Origin: Chlorogloeopsis sp. ULAP01
Lineage (GTDB): Bacteria; Cyanobacteriota; Cyanobacteriia; Cyanobacteriales; Nostocaceae
NCBI RefSeq assembly: GCF_030381805.1
Contig: NZ_JAUDRH010000017.1
Location: 124,001 to 188,000, forward strand
Direction: 5' to 3'
Length of the DNA: 64,000 bases
Shown in pieces: positions 52,701 through 59,037 of this stretch. The notes beneath the pieces are model-generated. The model saw only the letters and a program-made list of their open reading frames with translations, made no database searches and had not been told where the DNA came from. Every line of letters starts with the position of its first letter. Position 1 is the stretch's first letter. A program made the translations under genes and the position numbers.

Positions 52701-55561
52701 AGTACGATGCAGTCGGCAACATTACTGCTACTACTGACCAATTACAACGTAAAACTCAGTTTACCTACGATGCTTTAAATCGTCAAATTAGCATTACCGA
52801 CCCATTAAATCATACTACCACTTATGTCTACGATGCAGAAGATAACCTGATCGCAGTGACTGATGCGCTTAACCGTACAACACAATATGGTTATGACGAA
52901 CTCAACCGCCGTATCAGTATCACAAATGCTTTAGGAGATATTAGCACTACTACCTATGACGCAGTAGGAAATGTCATTGCAGTTACCGACGAATTAGAAC
53001 GTACAACTCAGTTTACCTACGACAAGAACAACCGTTTGATCGAGACTATCGACCCCCTAGAGCATAAGACGATCCGAGAATACGATGATAATGGCAATTT
53101 GATTGCGCTTACGGATGCCCTGGGACACACAACCCGTTATGGTTACGATGCCCTGAATCGGCAAACAACAGTTACAGACGCACGCAACCAAACAACCACC
53201 ACTACTTACGATGCTGTTGGCAATGTTCGTACCATTACTGACTCGCTACGCAATACTACTACTTACACTTACGATGCGCTTAATCGTTTGATTGGTGAGG
53301 AGAATCAACTGGGCAAAACTCGTTCCTATGAGTATGATGCTGTAGGTAACCGGATTGCCGCAAAAGACCGCAATGAACGCAAGCGAGCCTTCACCTACGA
53401 TGAGTTGAATCGCCAGAAAGAAGAACAATGGCTCGATGCTAATGGCAATACAATCCGCACGATTAACTACACTTATTATGCCGATAGTCAGCTTGCCACT
53501 GCAAGTGACCCTGACTCAACCTACAGCTATACCTACGATGCAGTTGGACGACTCGCTTCAGTGGATAACGCTGGTACACCACTGGTACCCAGAGTTATTT
53601 TGAACTACACTTACGACGCTGTTGGTAATCTGAAAACGGTTACTGACACGATTAACTCTCAGGTGCATGGTACGGAGGAATTCACCTATGATGCGTTGAA
53701 CCGTGTTGCTCGAATTACCCAAAGCGGTACTGGAGTGACCAACAAGCGTGTGGATATGAGCTATGACAAAACTAGTCAGTTAAAGACTATAACCCGCTAT
53801 TCTGATTTAGCTGGAACGCAACTAGTTGCTGACAGCAGCTACACCTACGATTTGGCAAGTCGGTTGAAAAACTTAACCCACAAACGTGGCTTGACAACTT
53901 TAGCAGGTTATACCTTCGATTACGACGCAGCAAACCGAATTACTCAATTTACTTCTCCTGATGGCACTAGTAACTACAGCTATGACGATACCAACCAGCT
54001 AACGGGAACCGACCACAACTTCCAAGCGGACGAAACTTATAGCTATGATGCTAACGGCAACCGTATTAATACAGGCTATCAGACTGGTATTGATAACCGC
54101 CTGCAAACTGATGGTAAATACAATTACGAGTACGACAATGAAGGCAACCGTACCAAGCGGACTGAAATTGCTACAGGTGAAGTTACTGAATATCGCTGGG
54201 ATTATCGCGATCGTTTAACGCAAGTTTTTGTCAAAGATGCCAGTGGTAACATCATTAAGGAAGTCGATTACATTTACGACGTATCCTACCGCCGCATTGC
54301 TAAAGCAGTAGACGCAGATGGTGCAGGCAGCGCATCAGCTACTCTTGAGCGTTTTGTTTATGATGGTGACCATATTGCCTTAACTTTTGATGGTAATGGC
54401 ACGCAAACTCACCGTTACTTGCACGGCCCTGTGGTTGATCAGGTTATAGCGGATGAGAATGCTGCTGGGCAAGTGTTGTGGGCGTTGACAGATAATCAAG
54501 GGACTGTACGCGATGTGGTTGATTCCAGTGGGACGGTTGTCAATCATATTATCTACGATAGCTTTGGTGGAGTGACTGGGGAGAGTAATCCAACGCTAGA
54601 TTTCCGATTTGGGTATACCGGAAGGGAGTTTGATGAAGAGACGGGGCAGTATTATTACAGAGCTAGATATTATGATGCATATGTTGGACGGTTTATTAGT
54701 GAAGACCCTATTGGTTTTGCTGGTGGAGATGCGAATTTATACAGGTATGTCTTCAACTCACCTACCAACTTTAACGACCCTTCTGGAAACAATGCAATAG
54801 TTATTACTGTAGGAGGTGGGTTATTATTGTTGGGGATTGGTGCGGCCTATATTCTCAGCAATCCAAAGGCTCAAGAGGTTATAAAAGAGCTTCCCAGACG
54901 TTTACCAAATCCTTCTGACTTTTTTGATACTACTCCCAAACCCTTTACCCAAACACCAACAGCTACCCCAACACCAACAGCTACGCCTACACCAACTCCG
55001 CCTCCACTCCGAAGACCTACGCCACGTCCAACTTCAACGCCTATTCCTGTGCCAACTAACCCGCCTCGACCTGAAGATCCTAATAACTGTGAAACATGCG
55101 AACAGAAATTTCCTTTATACAGCCGTTGGTCTGAGGTAACTTATCCCGCACCTTATCCGGATGGCTCCGGAAAACCTTGGTACTTTGGAGGTTATAGATA
55201 TAGCTCTCTAAACAAAGCTTTGACTCGACTCAAAGATGAAAGGGAAGAAAGAATGTTGAGTACGAATTTGCGATTTGGCGCAGAGGGTAGCTCAGATGAA
55301 ACTGTGCCATGCAAAGTTCCTCCTGGAAAGAAAAATCTTGCGGTTCACTATAATGTGCTTGACCAGCGAAACAACAGCGCAGGTTCGCTAGCAAAATGCA
55401 GGGTTTGTGTTGACTATAGAGATGGTTATACAAAACCAACGTTATTAGATAAATATGGCGTTTTGAATATTAAGAATAACCAAGGAACGAAAATTTATCA
55501 ACCTTCACTCGCGGGACCTCCAGATAACTTAGATAAAGAGAGAGCCGGACTATACCCTTAA
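40790..55561 (+). CDS. giant RHS/YD-repeat protein with embedded haloperoxidase domain and FG-GAP repeats
   Basis: A 4923-residue protein in one unbroken frame. Order: Ser/Asn-rich start without Sec signal (1-165); an Asn/Gly-rich probable beta-helix (about 170-480); three Ig-like units (about 598-893) and three FRAGF...FTLD units (about 483-593, 993-1100, 1588-1698); a vanadium-haloperoxidase/PAP2-type domain (1195-1582); more Ig/carboxypeptidase-regulatory-like modules; YD repeats from about 2450; 14 FG-GAP/VCBS repeats (2901-3603); several dozen further YD repeats; RHS core (about 4600-4666); a membrane-like helix (4670-4690); a Pro/Thr linker; and a Cys-containing end (4766-4923). RHS shells normally encase and deliver a C-terminal toxin, so a polymorphic toxin or surface adhesin is likely. 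AAGGGTAGG precedes the ATG. Confidence 0.9.
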   Translation: MSSHEKKGSNGASSNHGGLLPESLLDSASLGAPLDDNSPLSELHKAFKSSSSFDPISEELERLEKSKSKTSNQDSNQNEAITYTPGVSNIFDPSQSLTPIPLAASNKSKNSNPAKGFDPLTGNNTSTELVNTNAPNFLTGTKSSSQTQLSTSQTNHLPFAIRSGGTLTINGNSDFDGIPTDLTDDALIYAGKGFIINGNQILPVQRDANGNPILDASGKQILVDKAVAVAPGYTTSIANGSSNKYAGLIPPQVVEQQTINVPVYADIKQLELARTIPAGTSTVTFNVQQNRINNANDWAKKFPPPGTPTLPTVVRVTGGGLNLPANVTLNNYVITVDQGDINFNGSNHNFNNVVLIANNGNINLSNIQARDLSVFASGSINMNGGARFAGSTLLANGSSTGNIIFNGATATTNTSDTLKVFSSGSITYNGATHTRGLFLSAKDFTFNGNSKVYGSISAKGNITFNGKATVIGVTDLMPDITPPVITASLARDTAPFGQTNTDTITFDPTISGIIADTSPLVEFRAGFNNTQVANCTNVLAQRNNDGSFSFTRAQLETIYGGTLGDGTYTLHLQAKDLYGNYSNVFDFTFTLDTTTPVPSNLELSSNDSGISNADNITNQNTPTITGNAEAGAVVQLFDHGQFVGQTRANNHGTWLLVTNSLTDGTYNLTATATDTAGNVSSASNPLQVVIDTVAPDAPRNLKLTSASDTGVSNSDNITKNATPTIQGNAEAGTTVRLFKDGQLLGQTTATEAGEWQLQVGQLSDGQHVFTASCEDVAGNVSVLSHQLTVTVDTQVAPPSNLDLLAQSDSGSSNSDNLTNKITPSIAGNADVGSTVELFSDGQFVGKATTGDGGRWQIVTNNLTDGVHNLTAIASDVAGNVSTVSAPLQITVDSALPQLVLANPVDIAPLKQGAKLTGSVDGTGSTVTALSYRFDNLAPIAVSLNATGAFDQELDFIGLSNGPHTLFITATDNAGNVTTTQYNVTLALDKQAPAITASLVRDTGTNNTDGITSDPTIAGTVIDANHVVEFRAGFENPSVANFVSVLPQRQADGTFRFNRTQLESIYGGTLPDGVHTLRLLAIDEYGNTSNVFDFTFTLDSTPPQQLVLRLDPGLDSTNNSNLQTTAATVSLTGKTEANATVVLQETGSTTTADATGNFQFTGVHLKFGANAVSVSVTDAAGNESVFNNSITRITQTDVVLDWNATVLKAIQTDRSAPPLASRNMAMVHAAIYDAVNAITRTHSVYVVDASAPAGTSAASAAAAAAYRVLVNLYPLQKATFDVTLAASLAAIPDGQAEDDGIALGQRVADEILAWRSTDGSKTVLAYTPTTNPGDWQPTPSGYGAALLPQWPGVTPFAMTAGSQFRPGGPPALDSEQYAAEFNQVKELGKSDSTTRTAEQTEIARFWADGAGTYTPPGHWNKIAETVALERGNTLEENARLFALLNIGLADAGIAAWDAKYTYDFWRPVTAIRQADNDNNPATISDPTWTPLLQTPPFPEYVSGHSTFSGVADVILTNFFGSDFSFTSTSAGLPGVTRSFSNFTAAADEAGISRIYGGIHFNSGNIDGLATGRALGDYVLQNLLVSNIHSSLIQVGLANDTSVDGTNRDGITSDPTVSGRISAPSNTVRLRAGFGDTPASSYLDITNNLSADGSFLLDRTLLANIYGASLPDGAYNFHLQLEDLQGNRLGGDRVSFYLDTANPLVSLLTPNSIGDYSTTARLIGSASDMGSRVSSAHYSIDGQAFSPLATNSQGQFSQIITTSGLAAGFHNLVLEVFDVAGNFTQTTTNFTVSNDFFVGSTLTEGWGNRTANSITLAEQNSFVTQTAMTVELGQTQGKRQLEFELNAQFDATNTTAASEDRFLVYLVDPTNPNVTLLDQGEPGTALFSLSGNKAEFTPGLVNYDGRRVQIDLTSLAYKTNGQLVFQLINNDGDTGSVVQVQNLTNTVDPEGVSGPVFPTQINRATPGSALPVDSFKTTLDAKLLVSNVRLDPTTGRYTADVQVRNAGTTTLSRQLAVVLTNLPAGVNLLNASGTHPAGSPYINLSNAIQAGGLLPGAVSDTVQIVFDDPSLLRFALEPVFLQGPPDQPPQLNALGSLSVMVGGRLEIPLIGSDPNGDPIAFSIRSERPLPKGKLSGDGTLIFTPSPDEIGTYNFTLVASSGGLETTQDVTLTVTPDPVTTTRISGVIQNTDQAPLAGVVIELGGWQVTTAADGSFLLEFSGPLTSDTLKIRGESIDGTVTYPFIAEKLPLVLEHEVYIGVNNVISRPIYLPPLDTANAHTINPNVDETVTSAALPGSAVFVASNTLYDQKGNLFTGKLSITEVPTNLTPAALPENLHPDLVVTVQPGEMVFTAPAPLTLPNRAGYPPGTQMDLWSINPKTGLFDNVGTGKVSADGSVIETISGGIRNSSWHFFAPPPAVFGTPKNLNKNPRNQDEGCNECEATQSINSEVELHSGAVQETHDLVTYQSLGETRGLSLKYNSLRADSRPIVHFGYDDVRLVNTTGGLLVAKLTVKQGDFTYQVPGIAKGQYGLSGGEHFWSLPDSGGTIDAALQADLRSLPSGLYTYELTSGLFTSSLNGSSTTSTGKLININTINSSFGSGWGLAGLQELVKNDDGSVLLIDGDSSQLLFEAPTAPGGTYVSPPGDMSALVRLADGSFRRTMKDQTTYHFNAQNKLELVRDRNGNETKYIYNTAGQLVQIVDPVGLATTFTYTGSKVTAITDPAGRITELEYDNQGNLSKITDPDNSSRSWEYDSEHRMTAAVDKMGNRGEDFYDFAGRVRSAVRPDGSVVQVNPVQTQGLYRPEQTLNPFSAPVAKALGSAEASYVDGNGNVIRALLDQAGQTISSMDGAGFMPSVERDANNMVTKSTSARGYVTNYTYDDRGNILSIKDEISYAPVTTNSLFANRVYKTGTHPRQITTADLNGDSHPDLITANYDNDSVSVLLGDGQGSFVGPMNFAVERRPESVAVGDLNGDGILDLAVANSYSSSVSVLLGNGDGKFSSSISLIVQGSPNFVTLGDLNNDGNLDIVVAKGFGYGQEVSLLLNNGNGTFAAKTDYNLAASPLSIALADLNGDDKLDLVSANDNSNVSVLLGKGDGTFGTKTDYTVGFNLNSIALGDVNGDGRFDIVTANSNSNGVSVLLNNGNGSFGANTDYAVGDNPISVSLTDLNGDGHSDIVTANSNSNGVSVLLNNGNGGFGANTDYAVGHYPISVVAGDVNSDGIPDLVTANYGDGNVSMLFGNGDGSFRTKTEPPTTNTTNYGVGRFPISVVAGDVNSDGIPDLVTANYYYSGSISVLLGKGDGTVGTKTDYIVGSYPLSVALGDVNGDNHLDIVATNNYSNAVSVLFGNGNGSFGVNTYYEYGVWINPHYVTLADVNGDSRLDIVTANYSDKNVSVLLNNGNGTFAQRTDYALGGYSYSVVLGDVNGDGRLDLVSANSDSSIVSVLLNNSNGTFGGKTDYIVGSRPESVSLGDVDGDGRLDLLTANYSDRTVSVLLGNGDGTFSAKTDYVVGTTLVFLTIGDVNKDGYLDLITVGGNDYDQSLTVLLGNGSGSFDGRNRQDFALSDYTDSIALSDFNSDGYLDLATTNRYNNTVSVILNNAVQIEVNRGTSDRRYTYDPIFYQVTSESDELGRKTLYEIDSLTGNLLSTTKVVGAVGGDDDVVTRYTYTAKGQVDMITDALGRVTDYDYDAFGRLLKVIYAKGTVDEASQQYEYDAAGNQTAIIDENRHRTEFKYDAMNQLFQVIEADPDGAGSLTSPITTYTYYADGNQQTITDARGNVTKSEYDSMGRLIKTIDALGGVTTYGYDKAGNQVSVIDPLGRETKSIYDARDRLTATIRPDGTSEKSRYDFDNNQTSTIDANGNPSNKVYDARGRLIREIDPLGKVTRYEYDAANQLIATIDANNHKTQYKYDDLGRQIEVIDALGQVTKTEYDKVGNVIVETDALGHTTRYTYDNRDRLRVTKDALNYTATTEYDAVGNITATTDQLQRKTQFTYDALNRQISITDPLNHTTTYVYDAEDNLIAVTDALNRTTQYGYDELNRRISITNALGDISTTTYDAVGNVIAVTDELERTTQFTYDKNNRLIETIDPLEHKTIREYDDNGNLIALTDALGHTTRYGYDALNRQTTVTDARNQTTTTTYDAVGNVRTITDSLRNTTTYTYDALNRLIGEENQLGKTRSYEYDAVGNRIAAKDRNERKRAFTYDELNRQKEEQWLDANGNTIRTINYTYYADSQLATASDPDSTYSYTYDAVGRLASVDNAGTPLVPRVILNYTYDAVGNLKTVTDTINSQVHGTEEFTYDALNRVARITQSGTGVTNKRVDMSYDKTSQLKTITRYSDLAGTQLVADSSYTYDLASRLKNLTHKRGLTTLAGYTFDYDAANRITQFTSPDGTSNYSYDDTNQLTGTDHNFQADETYSYDANGNRINTGYQTGIDNRLQTDGKYNYEYDNEGNRTKRTEIATGEVTEYRWDYRDRLTQVFVKDASGNIIKEVDYIYDVSYRRIAKAVDADGAGSASATLERFVYDGDHIALTFDGNGTQTHRYLHGPVVDQVIADENAAGQVLWALTDNQGTVRDVVDSSGTVVNHIIYDSFGGVTGESNPTLDFRFGYTGREFDEETGQYYYRARYYDAYVGRFISEDPIGFAGGDANLYRYVFNSPTNFNDPSGNNAIVITVGGGLLLLGIGAAYILSNPKAQEVIKELPRRLPNPSDFFDTTPKPFTQTPTATPTPTATPTPTPPPLRRPTPRPTSTPIPVPTNPPRPEDPNNCETCEQKFPLYSRWSEVTYPAPYPDGSGKPWYFGGYRYSSLNKALTRLKDEREERMLSTNLRFGAEGSSDETVPCKVPPGKKNLAVHYNVLDQRNNSAGSLAKCRVCVDYRDGYTKPTLLDKYGVLNIKNNQGTKIYQPSLAGPPDNLDKERAGLYP
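44372..45537 (+). other. vanadium-haloperoxidase/PAP2-type domain inside the giant protein
   Basis: Residues 1195-1582 of the giant protein. All vanadate/phosphate-binding blocks are present: Lys1458...Arg1465-Pro in KYTYDFWRP, Ser1501-Gly-His1503 in PEYVSGHST, and Ser1551-Arg1552...His1558 in SRIYGGIHF. The His of SGH and the last His are the acid-base and vanadate ligands in known enzymes. With the site intact it may oxidise halides or act as a phosphatase. Confidence 0.85.
49490..51600 (+). other. 14 FG-GAP/VCBS repeats inserted among the YD repeats
   Basis: Fourteen units with D(L/V)NGDG.LD(L/I)VTAN...VSVLL(G/N)NG(N/D)G(T/S)F. The DxNxDG loops are calcium-binding. FG-GAP propellers have seven blades, so 14 units would fit two. 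Two pairs of neighbouring units are almost identical in DNA (near 50162/50309 and 50410/50581). Confidence 0.8.
54420..54787 (+). other. RHS core-associated domain
   Basis: Contains LWALTDNQGTVRDVVDSSG, FRFGYTGREFDEETGQYYYR, ARYYDAYVGRFISEDPIGF and ANLYRYVFNSPTNFNDPSG, the typical end of the RHS shell where the C-terminal payload begins, often after self-cleavage. Confidence 0.9.
55085..55558 (+). other. variable C-terminal domain, candidate toxin
   Basis: About 158 residues after a Thr/Pro linker. It has CETC (Cys4767/Cys4770), one further Cys in VPCKVPP, and CRVC, which could bind zinc. Other features are YFGGYRYSSLNKALTRL and NLAVHYNVLD. I do not recognise the fold. Its position after an RHS core is that of payload domains. 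Confidence 0.5.
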
Positions 55562-55675
55562 TGAGATATGAGTAGTAACTGAGTTAGACTTAGTAGGATG
55601 AGTAACTGTCGTACTCATGTATCAACCTTAAAGTAAAACGGTATAAGTTCTTTACTAAATTGTTGGATCATCAAA

Positions 55676-56389
55676 ATGAATAAAGTAGAGTACCTGATTC
55701 TTAAATCTGCTTTAGAGTTTCCCGAAGCTCTTATAAATGTGGCAAAAGATTATAATATATCTCGTACTGAAGTGGTTATTTCAGCAAATAACTTATTCCA
55801 AAATGGAAATATACTGGCAGAGATGAGAAATGTTGAAGACAAAATTTTAGGTGATTTAATAGCCGAGCAAGTTAAATCAGAGAAACATCTCTCAACTCTG
55901 TTAACTCCCATATTTGAAGTAGAAAAATTAATAGTATTAACTCCGTCTCAAATTGAAGCAAATTTAGATGGAGAACTTGGAGCTTTGTACTACTTAACTT
56001 CTCAAGGAGGGGCACGTTGGGAAAGTGTAGCTCATCCAGATTGGGATCGGTATTGCGTGGTGAATATTGGTTTTAATGAATCTGGAGAAATAGCAGAATC
56101 ACAAGTAATATGCCCCTCTAAGCAATTTGTAGAAAAGTTTCTCTCTATAAATTGCTATGTATCTGCTGTGGTTCATGTGCCAGGAACAGAAGTTTGGGAT
56201 GTGCTGGAGCCTTGGCAAGCTACTTACTGGAAGAATTTACCTAAAGGATACAGAGTGCGTTTTCAGGGTAGTCACAATGAGTGGTCTATAGACTCAGATA
56301 CTTCACCCGAGTGGATTGAGGCAAATGACCAAGCTAACGAATGGTACTGGGAATTTCGACAATGGTATAAAGACCCTGCATTTGATTGA
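55676..56389 (+). CDS. possible immunity protein for the giant RHS protein
   Basis: A 237-residue soluble protein 114 bp after the giant gene. The first 55 residues look like a winged-helix unit (EYLILKSALEFPEALINVAK, DYNISRTEVVISANNLF). The rest is an alpha/beta domain with many Trp and acidic residues (ARWESVAHPDWDRYCVVNIG, TSPEWIEANDQANEWYWEF). Immunity genes usually sit directly behind the toxin end, are small, acidic and AT-rich, and this one fits all of these. No known immunity family is recognised, so the role is inferred from place alone. The codon usage seems more AT-rich than that of the giant gene. Confidence 0.55.
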   Translation: MNKVEYLILKSALEFPEALINVAKDYNISRTEVVISANNLFQNGNILAEMRNVEDKILGDLIAEQVKSEKHLSTLLTPIFEVEKLIVLTPSQIEANLDGELGALYYLTSQGGARWESVAHPDWDRYCVVNIGFNESGEIAESQVICPSKQFVEKFLSINCYVSAVVHVPGTEVWDVLEPWQATYWKNLPKGYRVRFQGSHNEWSIDSDTSPEWIEANDQANEWYWEFRQWYKDPAFD

Positions 56390-56602
56390 ATTTAATTGAA
56401 CCTTCTAAAAGTGAGTATTGTTAGTACAGTGCCATAATGCCTAATGTTGATGCAATTAAATTGTCAAACAACAAAGAATGACTCATAGATAGCACAGGAA
56501 TAATTTTGTGGGCTTTCGAGAAATAAAAGTATTGTGGTTTATATGTATGAATAGATACATTTAAATCTTACTTGCCAATAAAACTTTTTCTCTCTTGTCC
56601 CC

Positions 56603-57382
56603 ATGCCCCCCACCATCTCCATCGTCATCACAGTTTACAACCGCTCGCGCTATCTTAATGCAGCCATTGAAAGTGTCCTTCAGCAAACTCGACATGACTT
56701 TGAGCTAATAATATGGGACGATGGCTCAACAGACAACTCTGTAGATATAGCCCGTCATTATGCTAAACAAGATCGGCGTGTACGAGTTGTAGCAGCAGAG
56801 CATCAGGGAGCAACGCGCTCATTGAAAGATGCATTTTCAATGACAACTGGAACCTACGTAGGGTGGGTAGATAGCGATGACATTCTAGCACCAACTGCAC
56901 TCTTAGAAACTGCTGCCGTTTTAGATGCGAATCCCGAAATCGGACTTGTTTACACCGACTATATTGTTATCGACGAGAATAACAAAGTTATCGCTTCCGG
57001 AAAGCGTTGCAAAATACCTTACTGCAAAGACCGAATCCTAGTTGACTTTATGACCTTCCACTTTCGGTTGATTCGGCGTTCTGTTTTTGAGCAAGCAGGT
57101 GGGATTGATGAGTCATGCCAACTCGTTCAGGACTATGACATATGCTTGCGACTTTCAGAGGTCACACAAGTGCAGCATCTCCAGCAACCCCTATATTACT
57201 ACCGCCAACATCCACAAAGCATCACCCATCAACATACTCTAGAACTAATTCTCAGTTCCAAGGATGCGATCGCACGTGCACTGCAACGCCGGGGACTGGC
57301 TGAACGCTACGAAATCAAAGTAGAAATTGTCGGTCACTACTATTTGCAACGCAAAAATATAAATGACTGCGCCAACGGTTAG
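56603..57382 (+). CDS. family-2 glycosyltransferase
   Basis: A 259-residue GT-A enzyme. The N-terminal nucleotide-binding strand ISIVITVYNRSRYLNAAIES, the DDGSTDNS loop, the DSDD metal motif (GWVDSDDILAP) and the acidic QDYD that includes the likely base are present. It would add a sugar from a nucleotide donor to a cell-surface polymer. There is no membrane segment. The tail ends in HQHTLELILSSKDAIARAL. Its stop overlaps by 4 bp the end of the opposite glycosyltransferase gene. Length is at the short end of the family but the fold seems complete. Confidence 0.9.
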   Translation: MPPTISIVITVYNRSRYLNAAIESVLQQTRHDFELIIWDDGSTDNSVDIARHYAKQDRRVRVVAAEHQGATRSLKDAFSMTTGTYVGWVDSDDILAPTALLETAAVLDANPEIGLVYTDYIVIDENNKVIASGKRCKIPYCKDRILVDFMTFHFRLIRRSVFEQAGGIDESCQLVQDYDICLRLSEVTQVQHLQQPLYYYRQHPQSITHQHTLELILSSKDAIARALQRRGLAERYEIKVEIVGHYYLQRKNINDCANG

Positions 57383-58656
57383 ATCGGATTGTCAGCAGCC
57401 ATATTTTGTGAGGTTTTAGGCATTACCTGCTTTAACAACCCAGTTACTTGCAGTTTGGAGAGCAATCGGAGAATCGCTGCTCGCTGTTGTGTAAATAGAG
57501 GTGCATGTAGTGGCACGGCACTAATCAGAGAATGCAATTTCGCTACTTGTTGTGAAGCAGACACCAAAGGTTTTTCAATTAGCGAGATCGGCTGGGAATC
57601 TGGCAACAGACCCACCCACAATGAAAGTACTTCTGCAACACTTGTTTGATTAATAGAGGGTTGCAACACTGCTTGCTTCCATAAAAAACGAATGATTTGA
57701 TTGGTATGTCCCATCAGTGTATCAACGCTACCTAACTGATTCATCACCAGCACAATTCTAGCTTCGGCAGGTGTTAGGGTCATACCAATATTATTAAAGC
57801 GGTGCTGCAACCAAAAACACTGCTCTGCTTCTTGAAACAACTGCGTAGGTGCTAGCTTCCAAAAATCCCAGTTTAGCCTTAGCAAAAACCAATGTTCCGG
57901 CGACAATTGTCGGAATTGTTGCTGTTTGGCATAATATTCAAAGCGCACAGCCATCTGCTTAGTGCTTTGAACTCTTTGCCAGTAAGAAGTAGAACGACTG
58001 GTTTGTTTATCAGACCAATGGTTGTAACAGACAGTTGCTCCTGGCACATAAAGAAACCGCAACCCCAAAATTGCTGCTAAAGTAAAGTACTCCAAGTCGG
58101 TGTTCACCTGCCTTTGAGGATGCCATGCTTGCTCTTGATTTAAGCATTGAGCAGCACTTCGACGTAACAAGTAAGCATGAGGCGGGTGCCAGTAGTGGAG
58201 CAAAAAATACCGTAATGGATCGTCTAGCTGCTGGGAATTAAATAGTAATCTATGTTGACACTGCTCGTTCTGATAAAAACACCACTCCCAGTCTCCGTAG
58301 GCAATGTCGAACTGGCGGTCTTGTTCCAGTGCAGCTAAGAGTAAGGCAATTTTATTGGGTGTAAGCTCATCATCAGCATCCAACCATTGAATGTAGTCTC
58401 CTTGGGATTGCAAAAGCCCACAGTTGCGAGCATAGTTTACTCCCTGTTGCTTTTCTTGCAATACACGCACTTGATTAGAAGTTGTTGATGCCAAACTATA
58501 AGCAATTTCTAAAGATCCATCAGTGGAGTTGTTATCCACCACAATTATCTCTAGATCGGGATATGTCTGCCGCAAGCAGCTTTGCAAACAAGCCTCAAGT
58601 CTTGCAGCAGCGTTATAACAGGGAATAATAATCGAAACTAGGGGTGTTTTTGACAT
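57379..58656 (-). CDS. family-2 glycosyltransferase with helical extension
   Basis: A 425-residue protein: GT-A domain in the first 250 residues (LVSIIIPCYNAAARLEACLQ, VDNNSTDGSLEIAYSL, metal motif WLDADDELTP), then a long helical part of unknown role. It lacks membrane helices. I chose the ATG at 58656 (MSKTPLVSII); an in-frame TTG at 58680 would add eight residues. It is convergent with the glycosyltransferase at 56603, and both probably modify surface sugars, though no polymer locus surrounds them. Confidence 0.88.
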   Translation of the reverse strand: MSKTPLVSIIIPCYNAAARLEACLQSCLRQTYPDLEIIVVDNNSTDGSLEIAYSLASTTSNQVRVLQEKQQGVNYARNCGLLQSQGDYIQWLDADDELTPNKIALLLAALEQDRQFDIAYGDWEWCFYQNEQCQHRLLFNSQQLDDPLRYFLLHYWHPPHAYLLRRSAAQCLNQEQAWHPQRQVNTDLEYFTLAAILGLRFLYVPGATVCYNHWSDKQTSRSTSYWQRVQSTKQMAVRFEYYAKQQQFRQLSPEHWFLLRLNWDFWKLAPTQLFQEAEQCFWLQHRFNNIGMTLTPAEARIVLVMNQLGSVDTLMGHTNQIIRFLWKQAVLQPSINQTSVAEVLSLWVGLLPDSQPISLIEKPLVSASQQVAKLHSLISAVPLHAPLFTQQRAAILRLLSKLQVTGLLKQVMPKTSQNMAADNPI

Positions 58657-58696
58657 GCAACTGACAACTACCTCAGTCAAAACAAGCGATCATGCC

Positions 58697-58735
58697 TAGC
58701 TTGACAAGAATGCGGCTCGCATTCTTGTCAAGCTA
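58697..58735. terminator. perfect 18-bp palindrome between glycosyltransferase and secretion operon
   Basis: Arms TAGCTTGACAAGAATGCG (58697-58714) and CGCATTCTTGTCAAGCTA (58718-58735) around GCT. It sits upstream of the GT start on the minus strand and before the PPIase gene, so it may be a palindromic repeat rather than a terminator; no T-tract is seen. Confidence 0.55.
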
Positions 58736-59037
58736 ATTACAAATATTGTATAGAGGTAAATACACAAAGTCTTGAAGTAGCAATCTTGCAACTGTGCCTG
58801 CAATTAGTATTTTTACACTTCATGTGGTTCAGTTTGTTGCCAAATTGCGTATGTTCATAGTTGCCAGATTTACAATCTGTCAGCCATAATTCGATTCAGT
58901 AAGCTTTAAGTAAACTTGACAAACCTTTCCCCTTCTCTCCCTCAACCTAAATTAACACGTGAGATGTGTAAAAGCTTATATATCTGTTTTCTGCAAAAAT
59001 TTCTACCTAAGCTGCTTCTAAAGCTTGAAATATTACC
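58736..59037. other. upstream region of the secretion operon
   Basis: About 300 bp without a gene. It should hold the promoter of the type I secretion operon; I see no single convincing promoter. Confidence 0.4.
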
